Part shown: positions 25,524 through 36,000 of the stretch, piece after piece
How the letters are laid out: the number at the start of each line of letters is the position of its first letter
How positions within the stretch are numbered: position 1 is the first letter of the stretch
Made by a program: the position numbers and the translations under genes
Assembly: GCF_003014485.1 (NCBI RefSeq)
Contig: NZ_PYGA01000014.1
Span: 124,001 to 188,000, forward strand
DNA from: Murinocardiopsis flavida
GTDB taxonomy: Bacteria; Actinomycetota; Actinomycetes; Streptosporangiales; Streptosporangiaceae
Direction: 5' to 3'
Length of the DNA stretch: 64,000 bases
The notes under the pieces: generated by a model
The model's database searches: none
What the model saw: only the letters and a program-made list of their open reading frames with translations
What the model was told of the DNA's origin: nothing

Positions 25524-28500
25524 CTACAACCAGCGCTCCACTTGGTCTCGCGGTGTGTTCTCGTCGACGTGCCACAGCCGCTTTTCCTTGTCCCAACGGG
25601 CCCGGACCTGGGTCTTCGCGAGTTCCTTGTCGTCGTAAGGGACGTTGAGGTAAAGGCGGCCACCGACGATGTCGCCGACCGCGACGCCGTTCGCCTCCGC
25701 CGCGCCGGACGTCTCGCGACGGTGTTGGGATGCAGGGTGGTGCCGAGGTCGGGCGGGCCGTTCCATCCGGGCCCTTTCGACGATGTGGCGCACGCGCGCG
25801 CAGGAATCCGGGTCGGTGATCCGCATCATGAGGTCGGTGGGTCCGGTGTTGGCCATCAGGTTCAGTGATCCGTGCCAGAGCACCTCGCCGTCGATGATCA
25901 GGACCTTCTCGTGCATGCGCTCACGAGTGGCGACCTTGCACCCGGCGCCTTCGATCTTCTGCACCTGGTGCGCCGCGCGGGTGCCCTTCTCATGCGCCTG
26001 GGTGTGCACGGTCACGGCGAGGCCCTGAGCCGCGCGGGGCGCCAGGCGCCTGAGCCATAGGTCGACCGGGTTCGGGTCGAGGAAGGGGCAGTAGACGTCG
26101 ATGCTCGTACGCGCATACGCGATATCCCACTCCACCGCGCGCCGTACCTCGTCCGCGGGGAAGAACGCCGGACGGGCCAGTTCCTCCGCACTCAGGCCGG
26201 AGAGGTCCGCGGCACTGCGGAACGGGACGAGGTCGTCGACGGAGAGGGCCTGCGCGTACTGCTCCAGGTGGTCGAGCATGCGCAGCGTCTCGCAGCCTGC
26301 TGCGAGGCTGCCCCGGAGGTAGGCCACGTCGGCGACGACCACGAGGTGGTCTTGGGCGCGGCTGAGGGCCACGTTGAGCAGTCGGCACGTGTTCGACGAC
26401 AGGCCGGCGCCTTCGTAGAAGTAACCGGGCTTCTGCCCCGCTCCGGCGACGGTGTCGATGACGACAAGGGGGCGCTGGCTCCCCTGGAAACGGTGGACGG
26501 TGTCGACGAGGCCCTCGTAGTCGGTGCCGAAGCGGTACTTCAGGCTGCGTTTCAGCGCGGTGACCTGGTCGCGGTACGGGGCGATGACGGCCATGCGGTC
26601 CGTTGGGCGCTCGCCGCCGCCCAGGTCCGTGGCTTTGCGTGCGGGGAGGACCGTGTCGTACTGCAACCCGCGGATGAGTTCGTGGATCACCGCTTCGTGC
26701 ACGTGGTTCGACTTGTGGGCGCCATTCCTGTTCTTGGTGGCGCCCATCCGTCGCGCCCCGGTGTCGACCAGGATCAGCGGGCTGTCGATCAGCGGAGAAA
26801 TGGGGAGCCTGCTGCCGCCGGGCCGCCCGGTGACCAGCGGCGCGTCGGGGTAGGCGACCTCGTTGACCACCGCGCAGATCGTCGAATCCATGCGGTACTG
26901 GGTGTCGAGCCGCACAAGCCGCGGGTCGCCTTCGAGTGCCCGTCCGTCGCGGATCAGCCCGGCGGCGTGGAACGCGTCCCGATCCATCCATTGTCGCGAG
27001 TGGGCCTGCTGTTCGGGCGAGGCCGACCGGGACCCCGACCCCTTCGTGACCGCCGGAAGCTGGCGGAAGTCGCCCGCGACGATCACCCTGCGGCCGGCGA
27101 GCCCGGCGGCGCACCAGGCCGAAGGGAGGTCCACCATCGCGGCCTCGTCGATGACGACGACGTCGACCGCGTCGATCAGGCTCCGGGTCTGAACGGCCTT
27201 GGACACGGTCGCGCCCATGACACGGCAGTTCTTGCGTACGGATTCGGCGACCTTGCGGCGTTCCTCGTCGAGGTGCCGGATCTGCTCCTCCAGGTCCTCG
27301 GACTGCGAGCGCAACCGTTCGACCGGTGCCACGCCGCGGAGCCGGTGGGACAGTTCGTCGAATCGCTGCTTCGCGGCCGCGATCGACGCAGTGAGGCGTC
27401 GGGCCCGTCCTGCCGCGTCCGACTGCTGTCCCTGGTAGTACGCTGCGGCGGCCCTGTGTCGGCCCGCGTCCGCACGCAGTTGGTCGAGCCGGGCCGCCGT
27501 CCGCTTCGCGAACAGCCCGGAGGGCGGTCCGGTCTCGCTGATCTGCTGTTCGACCGCCCATCCCTCTGCGGCGGCGTTCCTCGCCCACTGCTCGGACTGG
27601 GCGGATTCCGCTTCCGCACGCTGCTGGTCCGCGCTCAGGGTGCGCAGCCCGTCGGACGCCGCGGCCGCTTCCTCATGTAGTGCCAAGCCCTCCTTGACGG
27701 TGTCCAGTTGCCGCCTGACCTGCTCGGCGTCCGCGGTGAAACGGGCTTCCAACCGCCCGATGACGACGGCGGTACTGATCATCGACCCGTACTGCTCGGA
27801 CAGCGCGGGGAGCGCGATGGTGCCCGCTCGCTGGACGAGGCCCGTGTCGAAGTCCTCCTCGCCTTCCACGAGTTCGCAGACGCGCTGGAGCGCCTGGTCG
27901 ACGGCGACGTTGGTGGGGGCGAGGAAGAGGGTCCGGAGCCCTTGGTGCAGGGTGCCCTCGACGATCCGGCTGACGACCTCGGTCTTTCCGGTGCCGGGCG
28001 GTCCCCAGATGAAGGCGGTGTCGCTGGAGAGGGCCTGTTCGACGGCCCGGCGCTGCTGCGGGTTCAACGGGAGGCGGTCGTAGTCGGCGATGAGGTCCTG
28101 CGAGCGGGCGTGCCGCTGGATCGCGGGGGTGCCGGCACCGAGGATGCGTCCCGCCGTGGTCAGGTTCACGGGGCTCTCGTCGGTTCCGGCGAGACCCATG
28201 CGGTCGAGCAGGGCCCGGAGGGCGGCCGTGTCGTCCTCACGCAGCTGCGCGTTGCCCGGTTTCGCACCGAGGTCGGCGCCGGTACTCACGTGGACCGTGC
28301 CGTCGGGAAACCGGGAGACCTCGGCCGCTTCCCATGCGGCGTTCGACCTGGACGGCCGGATCAGCACATCGTTCGGTTGGAAGGAGTCCTTCCACGATCG
28401 GCAGGCGAAGATGTACTCGTGCGTGTCGCCGCCGGTCTCACCGGTGGTGACGCGGCGTCCGCTGTGCAGCGCGACCTTCTCTCCGCTGCCTGCGTCGCTC

Positions 28501-28577
28501 AGCGACGCCTTGATCTCTGCTTCTACGGCTCGGATGAAGTGGGGGACAGGATGGGGGAGACCCTGTGACTGTGGCAA
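25524..28577 (-). CDS. SF1 (UPF1/COG1112-like) helicase fused to PLD nuclease and DUF5710, Mokosh type II-like
   Basis: 1017 aa. Walker A is GPPGTGKT at 192-199. A long coiled-coil insertion follows (about 260-430, Gln/Arg/Glu-rich). Motif II is VVVIDEAAMVDLPSAW near 477. Later helicase motifs are RLVRLDTQYRMDSTIC and LLNVALSRAQDHLVVVAD. The C-terminal third has one PLD motif, HEKVLIIDGEVLWHGSLN near 888 (HxKx4D). The last 50 residues (RLYLNVPYDDKELAKTQVRA, then DKEKRLWHV) match DUF5710. A COG1112-type helicase and PLD in one polypeptide is the published layout of type II Mokosh anti-phage proteins. No ATG or GTG starts the conserved frame; TTG 28577 follows GGAAG by a fair spacing. It is divergent from the Ser/Thr kinase. 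Confidence 0.78.
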   Translation of the reverse strand: MPQSQGLPHPVPHFIRAVEAEIKASLSDAGSGEKVALHSGRRVTTGETGGDTHEYIFACRSWKDSFQPNDVLIRPSRSNAAWEAAEVSRFPDGTVHVSTGADLGAKPGNAQLREDDTAALRALLDRMGLAGTDESPVNLTTAGRILGAGTPAIQRHARSQDLIADYDRLPLNPQQRRAVEQALSSDTAFIWGPPGTGKTEVVSRIVEGTLHQGLRTLFLAPTNVAVDQALQRVCELVEGEEDFDTGLVQRAGTIALPALSEQYGSMISTAVVIGRLEARFTADAEQVRRQLDTVKEGLALHEEAAAASDGLRTLSADQQRAEAESAQSEQWARNAAAEGWAVEQQISETGPPSGLFAKRTAARLDQLRADAGRHRAAAAYYQGQQSDAAGRARRLTASIAAAKQRFDELSHRLRGVAPVERLRSQSEDLEEQIRHLDEERRKVAESVRKNCRVMGATVSKAVQTRSLIDAVDVVVIDEAAMVDLPSAWCAAGLAGRRVIVAGDFRQLPAVTKGSGSRSASPEQQAHSRQWMDRDAFHAAGLIRDGRALEGDPRLVRLDTQYRMDSTICAVVNEVAYPDAPLVTGRPGGSRLPISPLIDSPLILVDTGARRMGATKNRNGAHKSNHVHEAVIHELIRGLQYDTVLPARKATDLGGGERPTDRMAVIAPYRDQVTALKRSLKYRFGTDYEGLVDTVHRFQGSQRPLVVIDTVAGAGQKPGYFYEGAGLSSNTCRLLNVALSRAQDHLVVVADVAYLRGSLAAGCETLRMLDHLEQYAQALSVDDLVPFRSAADLSGLSAEELARPAFFPADEVRRAVEWDIAYARTSIDVYCPFLDPNPVDLWLRRLAPRAAQGLAVTVHTQAHEKGTRAAHQVQKIEGAGCKVATRERMHEKVLIIDGEVLWHGSLNLMANTGPTDLMMRITDPDSCARVRHIVERARMERPARPRHHPASQHRRETSGAAEANGVAVGDIVGGRLYLNVPYDDKELAKTQVRARWDKEKRLWHVDENTPRDQVERWL

Positions 28578-28713
28578 AAGTCGCTTCCAGATGCAGAAGG
28601 GATTCGACCGGCCATTCTATTGCCGATGGGAAGCTCACATGCTGTTGGTGATCATCCGATTGCAGAGTGCTTCGCATGCGTGCGTTCGGTGATTTTTATG
28701 TGGTATGAGCTGT

Positions 28714-28744
28714 TTGACGGTGCTCATTGCGGGTCTCGCATAAT
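28714..28744 (+). promoter_or_regulatory. Probable promoter of the kinase gene
   Basis: TTGACG at 28714-28719 and CATAAT at 28739-28744, spacing 19 bp, in an AT-rich strip between the divergent helicase-PLD and kinase genes. The predicted leader is about 50 nt. Confidence 0.45.
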
Positions 28745-28800
28745 GGACCGCGTGCGCGCTGTGGTCGGCGCCGAACCACGGCAAGCAAGGCTTGGAGATC

Positions 28801-30048
28801 ATGACCCCTCTTGAGGACACCGACCCCGCCTCCATTGGACCGTTCACGTTGCGCGCCCGGCTCGGTGCCGGGGGCATGGGGCAGGTCTACTTCGGCGAGT
28901 CGCCGGCCGGGCAGCTCGTGGCGCTCAAGGTCATCGGGGCCGACCTCGGCGATGACGACGCGCGCAAGCGCTTCGCGCACGAAGTCGAGTCGATGCAGAA
29001 GGTGTACGGACCGAACGTCGCCGGGCTGATCGACGCCGACCCGCACGCCGATGTCCCGTGGCTCGCCATGGCCTACGTCGCGGGGCGCTCGCTGCACCAG
29101 CAGGTCGCGCACCGCGGGGTCCTCCCCGTCGAGCTGGTCGCGAGCCTGGGCGCGCTGCTGGTCGAGGGGATGCGCGTCATCCACAAGGTCGGCCTGCTGC
29201 ACCGCGACCTCAAGCCCGCCAACGTCATGCTCGCCGCGGACGGCCCGAAGATCATCGACTTCGGACTGGCGACGCTGGCCCGGCACAAGGTCCGGCTCAC
29301 GAATACGGGGGCCCTGGTGGGGACGCCCATCTGCATGGCGCCCGAGCAGCTCGCCGAGAGCGACGAGTTGGGCACTCCGATGGACGTCTACGCGCTCGGC
29401 GTGTGCCTCCTCTTCGCCGCCGCGGCGAAGTTCCCTTACGACGCCGACACCCAGATGGCGCTGCTCTACAAGATCGGCCAGGCCGATGTGCCGCCGGACC
29501 TCGGCGGCGCGCCACTCGGACTCCGCCCGCTGCTGGCCGCGATGCTGGCGCACGACCCGGCCGACCGCCCCACCCTGGACCGTGTCGCCGAGGAACTCCT
29601 CCGGATCGTGGCGGACGCGGGGCTGAGCGCGAACCAGGCGCGGGTTCGACTGGTGACCCTGACCTCCAAGGGTGTCGTGGAGCCCGACCAGAGCTTCCCG
29701 CCCGCACCGGTCGCACCGGAGGAGGCCGCCGAGCCCGGCTCGGCGGACGGGCAGGCGTCGGAGTCCGCGGACACCCCCGAACCCGGTTGGCCGGGTCAGG
29801 CCACGCTTCCCTTGGACGAGCTGAGCGACCCGCAGGCCACTCTGCCGTTCTCCGGCGGCCAGGGCGGCAGCGCCGGTGGCGAACCGCCCCCGACCTTCGT
29901 CGAACCCACCGCCCCGCTCACAGCGCCGACCACTCCGGACGAGCGGCCCCGGGCACGTCAGCCGAAGCGCCGCGCGCAGTCGGCCGCCGGGGCGCGGCGG
30001 GTCGCCGAGCGGTTGCGCGCCGCCTACGCGCGCGACGCCTCACTCTGA
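28801..30048 (+). CDS. Soluble Hanks-type serine/threonine protein kinase
   Basis: 415 aa. A complete kinase domain: glycine loop LGAGGMGQVY at about 20-29, ATP-binding Lys in LVALKVIG, catalytic HRDLKPANVML near 133, metal-binding IIDFGLA near 151, and GTPICMAPEQLAE, usual for the activation/APE region. Residues about 280-380 are Pro/Glu/Ala-rich, and the C-terminus is basic (RPRARQPKRRAQ). There is no transmembrane helix and no PASTA repeat, so it is cytosolic, unlike the PknB type. ATG 28801 follows AAGG/GGAG. It lies between the helicase-PLD gene (divergent) and the SNF2 helicase (same strand, 114 bp downstream), so it probably belongs to one of these defence modules as sensor or regulator; which one is not clear. 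Confidence 0.88.
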   Translation: MTPLEDTDPASIGPFTLRARLGAGGMGQVYFGESPAGQLVALKVIGADLGDDDARKRFAHEVESMQKVYGPNVAGLIDADPHADVPWLAMAYVAGRSLHQQVAHRGVLPVELVASLGALLVEGMRVIHKVGLLHRDLKPANVMLAADGPKIIDFGLATLARHKVRLTNTGALVGTPICMAPEQLAESDELGTPMDVYALGVCLLFAAAAKFPYDADTQMALLYKIGQADVPPDLGGAPLGLRPLLAAMLAHDPADRPTLDRVAEELLRIVADAGLSANQARVRLVTLTSKGVVEPDQSFPPAPVAPEEAAEPGSADGQASESADTPEPGWPGQATLPLDELSDPQATLPFSGGQGGSAGGEPPPTFVEPTAPLTAPTTPDERPRARQPKRRAQSAAGARRVAERLRAAYARDASL

Positions 30049-30118
30049 CCGCTTCCCGTGATGGGCCCGTCCCTCGCTGCTGTTTCCCGGGCGGGCCCGC
30101 TGTTGGGAGTGCCACAAT

Positions 30119-30130
30119 GCGCTGAAGCGC
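30119..30130. terminator. Small hairpin between kinase and SNF2 helicase genes
   Basis: GCGCT and AGCGC around GA, followed by a T-rich stretch (GTTTTGTCGTGTTTTT) that is unusual here. It could be a weak intrinsic terminator or attenuator that lowers expression of the downstream operon; it does not look strong enough to isolate it. Confidence 0.35.
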
Positions 30131-30162
30131 GTTTTGTCGTGTTTTTCGCGGAGGAGGAGCCG

Positions 30163-33000
30163 GTGGCGGAGCAGGAGCACGGGCGGTTGGCCCCCGGGGC
30201 GCAGATCGAGGTGCGCGGCGAGGAGTGGCTGGTCCGCAGCGTGACCGCCACGGCGGAGGACGGCGACAAGGTCCGCGCGACCGGTGTGTCGGAGTTCGTC
30301 CACGGCCACGAGGCGACGTTCTTCACCGCGATCGACCGGGTCGTCCCGCTGCTGCCGGAGCACACCGAACTGGTGGCCGACGGCAGCCCGCGGTTCCGCC
30401 GCAGTCGGCTCTTCCTCGAAGCGGTCCTGCGCAAGACCCCGCTCCCGCAGTCGGAGCGCCGCCTCGCGCTGCCGGACGGTTTCCTCCTCGAAGACCTCCC
30501 CTACCAGCACCGGCCGGCCGAGCTGGCGCTCAAGGGCCTGCGCCCACGGGTGCTGATCGCCGACGTGGTGGGCCTGGGCAAGACCCCCGAGATCGGGCAG
30601 ACCCTGGCCGAGCTGATCCGCCGGGGCCGGGGCGAGCGCATCCTGGTGGTCACGCCGCAGCACATCCTGGAGCAGTTCCAGCACGAGCTGTGGACCCGCT
30701 TCGCCATCCCGCTGATCCGGCTCGACTCCGTCGGTATCCAGCGCATCCAGCAGCGCATCCCCGCGGGCCGCAACCCTTTCACCTACTACAAGCGCGTGAT
30801 CATCTCTGTCGACACCCTCAAGAGCGCGGGCCAGTACCGCCACCACCTGGAGAACATCCACTGGGACGCGGTGGTGATCGACGAGAGCCACAATCTGATC
30901 AACCGCGGCAGCGCACGCAACCAGCTCGCCCGGGTCCTCAGCCCCCGCACCGACGCCCTCCTGCTGGCGAGCGCCACCCCCCACAACGGTGACAAGAAGT
31001 CGTTCGCGGAACTCGTGGGGCTGCTCGACCCGGCCGCCATCGCCGACCCGCAGGACTACTCGACCGCGGACATCGAGCACCTCTACATCCGCCGCACCAA
31101 GGTCAGCCCCGAGGTGCGCGACCAGATCGGCAGGAAGTGGGCGCCGCGCGGCCCGTCGCTGCCGGTGCGCTGCACCGCGACCGATGCCGAGGAGCGGGTC
31201 TTCGCCGAGCTGGCCGGGACCTGGCTCGCCGGCCCCGACCGCGGTACCCCCGTGGTCGGAAAGGAGCGCAGGCTCTTCCCTTACACGCTGCTGAAGTCGT
31301 TCCTGTCCTCGCACCGGGCGCTCGCCGAGACCGCCACCAACCGGCTCAAGAACATCGCCTCGAAGCCCGAGCCCGGGTTGGAGCCGGAGCGCGCGGCGCT
31401 GGAGCGGCTGCGCGACCTCGCCGCAGGCATGACCGACGCCGATTCCGCGAAGCTCGACGCGCTCGTCGCGGAGTTGCAGGCCATCGGCGTCGGTCCTCGC
31501 AGCGACACCCGGGTCGTGGTGTTCTCCGAGCGGGTGGCCACCCTGAACTGGCTGAAGGAGACCGTTCCGGCCCGGCTCGGCTTCACGGACACGCAGGCCG
31601 AAGGCGCCGCGCTGGTCATGGACGGCAGCGTCTCCGACACCGAGCAGCAGCGCATCGTCGAGCGGTTCTCGCTCGCCGACGACCCCGCCCGCCTGCTGTT
31701 CACCGGCGACCTCGCGTCCGAAGGGGTGAACCTGCACCGGCAGTGCCACCACCTCGTCCACTACGACATCCCGTGGAGCCTGATCCGGATCGAGCAGCGC
31801 AACGGGCGCATCGACCGCTACGGGCAGCGGCACAGCCCCGAGTTCCGCGCGATGATCCTCACCTCGGCGGCGGAGGACGCCAAGGACGACACCACCGTCG
31901 CCGAGAAGCTGCTCGCCCGCGAGGACGAGGTGCACCGCCGCACCGGCACGGCCGAGACCGTCACCGGTACCTTCGACGGAAAGGTGGAGGAGGAGCGCCT
32001 CACGTTCGCTCTGCTCACCGGCGACACCATCGACGAGGCGATCAAGACCGTCGCGGCGCGCTCCGACGACCAGCTCACCGCCATGATGGGGATGGTGGGC
32101 GCGGCCGCGGTCGGCGCCGAGGCCCCGCACGAGTACGCGCCGGTGCCCACCCTCTTCGGCGGCACCCGGGCCTTCGCCGACGACGCGGTCGCCGAGCTCT
32201 ACCCCGACGCGGAGACCAGGATCGGGCTGCGCCGCGAGGACACCGACCACGGCACACTGGTGGCGTTCGAGCCGCCCCGCGACCTGCTCCAGCGGCTTTC
32301 GGCGCTGCCGCCGTCCTACCTCAAGGAGCAGGCGGTCGCGCAGAAGCTCCGGCTGACCTTCGACAAGCCGCTCGCGCAGAGGAGTCTCGACAAGGCCCGC
32401 GACTCCGGGACGACGCTGTGGCCGCACATTTCCTACGTGAGCGACATCCACCCGTTCGTGGAGTGGCTGGTCGACAAGCTCCTCGTGCGCTTCGGCAAGC
32501 AGCAGGCCCCGGTGCTCACGGCCCCGGTCGCCGAGCCCGTCTTCCTGGTGCAGGGCATGTACTCCAACGCGGGCGGCCGTCCGACCGTGGTCGCCTGGAT
32601 GGCGGTCACCGGGTTGGAGGACGGTGCGCCGCGCGTCCGCCACGACATGGTCGAGGTACTCGGCGAAGCCGGTGTCGGCCCGTCCTTGAGCAACGACGGC
32701 CGCGAACCCGGTCTCGCGCCGCTGCAAGCCCTGGTGCCCGCCGCCGTCGCGGCCGCCCGCGGCCACCTGGAGGAGCAGCGCCAGGTCTGGGACGACGAGG
32801 TGGCCGCCCCGTTGGAGGCGCACCTCAAGCGCCTGCGGGTCTGGGAGCAGACCGCGCTGGACCTCACCGGCACCACCGCGGCCCGCAAGGAGAAGGTGAG
32901 CGCGACAGCCGCCGAGCAGCAGCGGCTGGTGGCGTCGTTGCAGACGACCGGCGCGCCGCTGCTGCGGGTCCTCGCCGTCCTCGCCCCGCAGGACCGCTGA
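30163..33000 (+). CDS. drmD: SNF2-family helicase, DISARM DrmD-like
   Basis: 945 aa. N-terminal ~100 residues include a beta-rich part (GAQIEVRGEEWLVRSV) and then the motor: DLPYQHRPAELALKGL, ADVVGLGKTPEIG (Walker A, about 127-140), LVVTPQHILEQF, VVIDESHNLI (DESH box, about 237), LLLASATPHNG. The second RecA lobe has RVVVFSERVATLNWLKE, FTGDLASEGVNLH and QRNGRIDRYGQ near 545. The C-terminal ~350 residues are helical and unassigned. Length and order fit DrmD of class 1 DISARM, and the next gene is a DrmMI-type methylase, the diagnostic pair. GTG 30163 follows GGAGGAGGAG. HepA/RapA-like SNF2 proteins of other systems are the main alternative. Confidence 0.75.
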   Translation: MAEQEHGRLAPGAQIEVRGEEWLVRSVTATAEDGDKVRATGVSEFVHGHEATFFTAIDRVVPLLPEHTELVADGSPRFRRSRLFLEAVLRKTPLPQSERRLALPDGFLLEDLPYQHRPAELALKGLRPRVLIADVVGLGKTPEIGQTLAELIRRGRGERILVVTPQHILEQFQHELWTRFAIPLIRLDSVGIQRIQQRIPAGRNPFTYYKRVIISVDTLKSAGQYRHHLENIHWDAVVIDESHNLINRGSARNQLARVLSPRTDALLLASATPHNGDKKSFAELVGLLDPAAIADPQDYSTADIEHLYIRRTKVSPEVRDQIGRKWAPRGPSLPVRCTATDAEERVFAELAGTWLAGPDRGTPVVGKERRLFPYTLLKSFLSSHRALAETATNRLKNIASKPEPGLEPERAALERLRDLAAGMTDADSAKLDALVAELQAIGVGPRSDTRVVVFSERVATLNWLKETVPARLGFTDTQAEGAALVMDGSVSDTEQQRIVERFSLADDPARLLFTGDLASEGVNLHRQCHHLVHYDIPWSLIRIEQRNGRIDRYGQRHSPEFRAMILTSAAEDAKDDTTVAEKLLAREDEVHRRTGTAETVTGTFDGKVEEERLTFALLTGDTIDEAIKTVAARSDDQLTAMMGMVGAAAVGAEAPHEYAPVPTLFGGTRAFADDAVAELYPDAETRIGLRREDTDHGTLVAFEPPRDLLQRLSALPPSYLKEQAVAQKLRLTFDKPLAQRSLDKARDSGTTLWPHISYVSDIHPFVEWLVDKLLVRFGKQQAPVLTAPVAEPVFLVQGMYSNAGGRPTVVAWMAVTGLEDGAPRVRHDMVEVLGEAGVGPSLSNDGREPGLAPLQALVPAAVAAARGHLEEQRQVWDDEVAAPLEAHLKRLRVWEQTALDLTGTTAARKEKVSATAAEQQRLVASLQTTGAPLLRVLAVLAPQDR

Positions 33001-33071
33001 CACCCCGCCTGAACCCGCATCCCCCGGCGGACCGGCCCGAGCCCCGGCCGCCCACCCTGGAAGGCCCGACC

Positions 33072-36000
33072 GTGAGCTTTGAATCCCTCGTCAACCGCGG
33101 CGACTACTTCTCCCCGCACTACCTCGCCGAGGTCATGCCGCGCGACCTCAAGGCGCAGAAGAAGGAGCGTGACAAGGCCCGCGCCGAGGGCAGGCCCGTA
33201 CCGGACCCGCGCGCCGGCCTGACCGCGTTCCGGCAGCGCTTCTTCGCCGCCCGGCCCCAGCTCGCCGAGGGCGCCGCCAAGTACAACGCCGACGACGGCG
33301 TCGGCCCCGACACCGAGCGCGAGACGTGGGTACGCGCGCTGCGGTTGCACCACCGGCACCTGCTGGCCGCGCTGGGCTTCACGGCGTTCGACGAGGACGC
33401 TGAGCCGCCGGTCGACCCCGTCGAGCTGACCGTGGCCCAGGCCGGGGCCGAGCACGCGGTGCCGGTCGCGTTCGCCGAGACGGCGGGCGGAGCGGGGGTC
33501 GTTGCGGTCGAGTGCGGGTGGGCGTCGACCGTGGACGAGGCGTTCGACACGCTGGACGCGGGCCGCCTGCTCGACCGCGTCCACCTCGACAGCGCCAAGG
33601 ACGTCAAGGACGGCGCCTCTCTCGCCACATTCCTGTTCGGTGCGGAGGATCCGCCGCGCTACGTCCTGCTGCTCGCGGGCGGCGTCGTCGTCCTGGCCGA
33701 TCGGACGCTGTGGGGTGAGGGGCGCTACCTCGCGGTGAGCCTGAACACCGCGTTCGACCGCAACGACACCGCCCCCGGCGGGGAGATGGAGCTCGTCGCC
33801 GCCCTGTTCGGCGCGGCCTCGCTGCGCCCGCCCGCGGAAGGCGGCGCCGCGCCGCTGGCCGACCTGGTGGCGAAGTCCAACCAGCACGCCGTGGGCGTCT
33901 CCGACACGCTGCGCGACGGCCTGCGCCGCAGCGTGGAGGTCATCGCCAACGAGGTCCTGGACCGGATGCGCGCGCAGGGCGTGCGTCCCGAGGACATCGA
34001 CCGCCCCGACGAACTGGGCCGCGACCTCGCCCGGGAGTCGCTGCGCTACCTGTACCGGGTCCTGTTCCTGCTCTACGCCGAGGCCCGCCCGGATCTCGGC
34101 ATCCTGCCCGCCGACGCCCCCGAGTACGCCGAGGGCTACGGCCTCGCGGGGCTCGGCGACCTGGTGGACCTCGCCGGCCCGAACCTGCTAGGCGACCGGT
34201 CGCGGGAGAGCCTGTACCTGTACGAGTCGCTGGACCTGCTGTTCCGCATGGTCAACGAGGGGCACCGGCCGCGCGGCGGCGCGGCCGTCGCCGAGGACGC
34301 CAGTGAGGACGAAGGGCTGCGCTTCGAACCGCTGGAGTCGGAGCTGTTCCGCCCGAGCAGCATCCGCCTCATCGGCGCGGCGGTGCCCAACCCCAGCTAC
34401 GAGCGCAACGCCGCCGAGGGCGTCGAGCAGCCGCGCACCATCGACACCCGGCTGCGCAACGTCGCCCTGCACCGGGTGCTGCGCAACCTCATGCTCGCCA
34501 AGGGGAGCAAGCGGGGCGAGCGCGGCGGGTTCATCTCCTACGCCCAGCTCGGCATCAACCAGCTGGGGGCGGTGTACGAGGGGCTGATGTCCTACACCGG
34601 GTTCATCGCCGCAGAGGAGCTGTACGAGGTCGCCAAGGGCCGCGACCCCAAGGACGGGTCGTGGATGGTGCCCGCGTCCAAGGCGGGGGAGTACGAGCGG
34701 TACCTCGTCCAGCACACCGACGAGGAGACCGGCGCCAGGACCGCGCGCCGCTACCCGGCGGGGACCTTCGTCTACCGCCTGGCAGGGCGCGACCGGCAGA
34801 CCAGCGCCTCCTACTACACACCGGAGTCGCTGACCAAGGTCACCGTCGAGCAGGCGCTGCGCTACCGGCTGTACGACAAGGGCAAGCCGGAGGAGGGCGT
34901 GCCGGAGGTCCCCGCTGCGGACCTGTTGAGGTGGAAGATCTGCGAGCCGGCGCTCGGGTCGGGGGCGTTCCTCAACGAGGCCATCAACCAGGTGGCGGCC
35001 GAGTACCTGCGCCGCCGCCAGGGGGAGCTGGGGACGGTCATCCCGCCCGACGAGTTCCCCACGGAGTTGCAGAAGGCCAAGGCCTACATTGCCCTGCACA
35101 ACAGCTTCGGCGTCGACCTCAACAGCACGGCCGCCGAGTTGGCCGAGGTGTCGTTGTGGCTGAACGTGATGCACCCGGGATTGCAGGCACCGTGGTTCGG
35201 GCTGCACCTGCGCCGCGGAAACTCGCTGATCGGCGCGAAGCGCAGCGTCTACGCGGGCGCCGAGTTGGCGAAGGGGCGGTGGTTGAAGACCAAGGACACC
35301 CTGGTACCGACGGATCTCCCGTTCCGTGACGGCGCATTGCCCGAGGGCGCCGTCCACCACTTCCTGCTCCCCGCCCAGGGGTGGGCGGCCGTGGCGGGGG
35401 AGAAGGAGGCCAAGGAACTCGCCCCGGTGCAGAACGCGGCGCTGAAGAACTGGCGCAAGGACATCCAGAAACCCCCGGCGGCCAAGCGCAAGCAGGGGCA
35501 GAAGCTCACCCAGGTGCAGCGCCTCCAGGGGGTGGCCCGCCGGGCGGAGTACCTGTGGACCCTGGTCCAGAAGCGCCTGGAGCTCACCGAGGCGGCGACC
35601 GGGCGGCGCGTGGACGTATGGGGAGCGGACGACCTCGCGGCCCCGCCCGAGGGAATGACGCAGCAGCAGCGCGAACAACTGCTGGAGGAGTTCCGCGCGC
35701 CGGGAACCCCGTACTGGCGGCTGAAGCTGGTGATGGACGCCTGGTGCGCGCTGTGGTTCTGGCCGCTTGACAAGGTCGACCTGCTCAATGGGAAGGCAGC
35801 CGCATATCAAGAACCGGACAAGACGAAAGCGGCGGTAGTCGCCCAGCAGAAGGGCCGCCGCCGTCGAGTCATCGCATTGAAGGAGCTCGATGACTGGATC
35901 GACTTCACCGAGGCGACCCTCGGAGCCGGCGACCTGGCAGCGGAAACGCTGGCCCCGCAGTTCACCGACCTCGACGCTCTTGCCGAGCACGAAGACCAGC

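Noticed and set aside
30058-30162. Earlier start of the SNF2 helicase at ATG 30058
   Set aside because: This segment contains the hairpin and T-rich leader, has no ribosome-binding site, and GTG 30163 follows a very strong GGAGGAGGAG.
31137-33071. N-terminal extension of the giant methylase by about 645 codons
   Set aside because: This part is an out-of-frame reading of the SNF2 helicase gene. The methylase start at GTG 33072 has a good ribosome-binding site and matches the conserved N-terminus.
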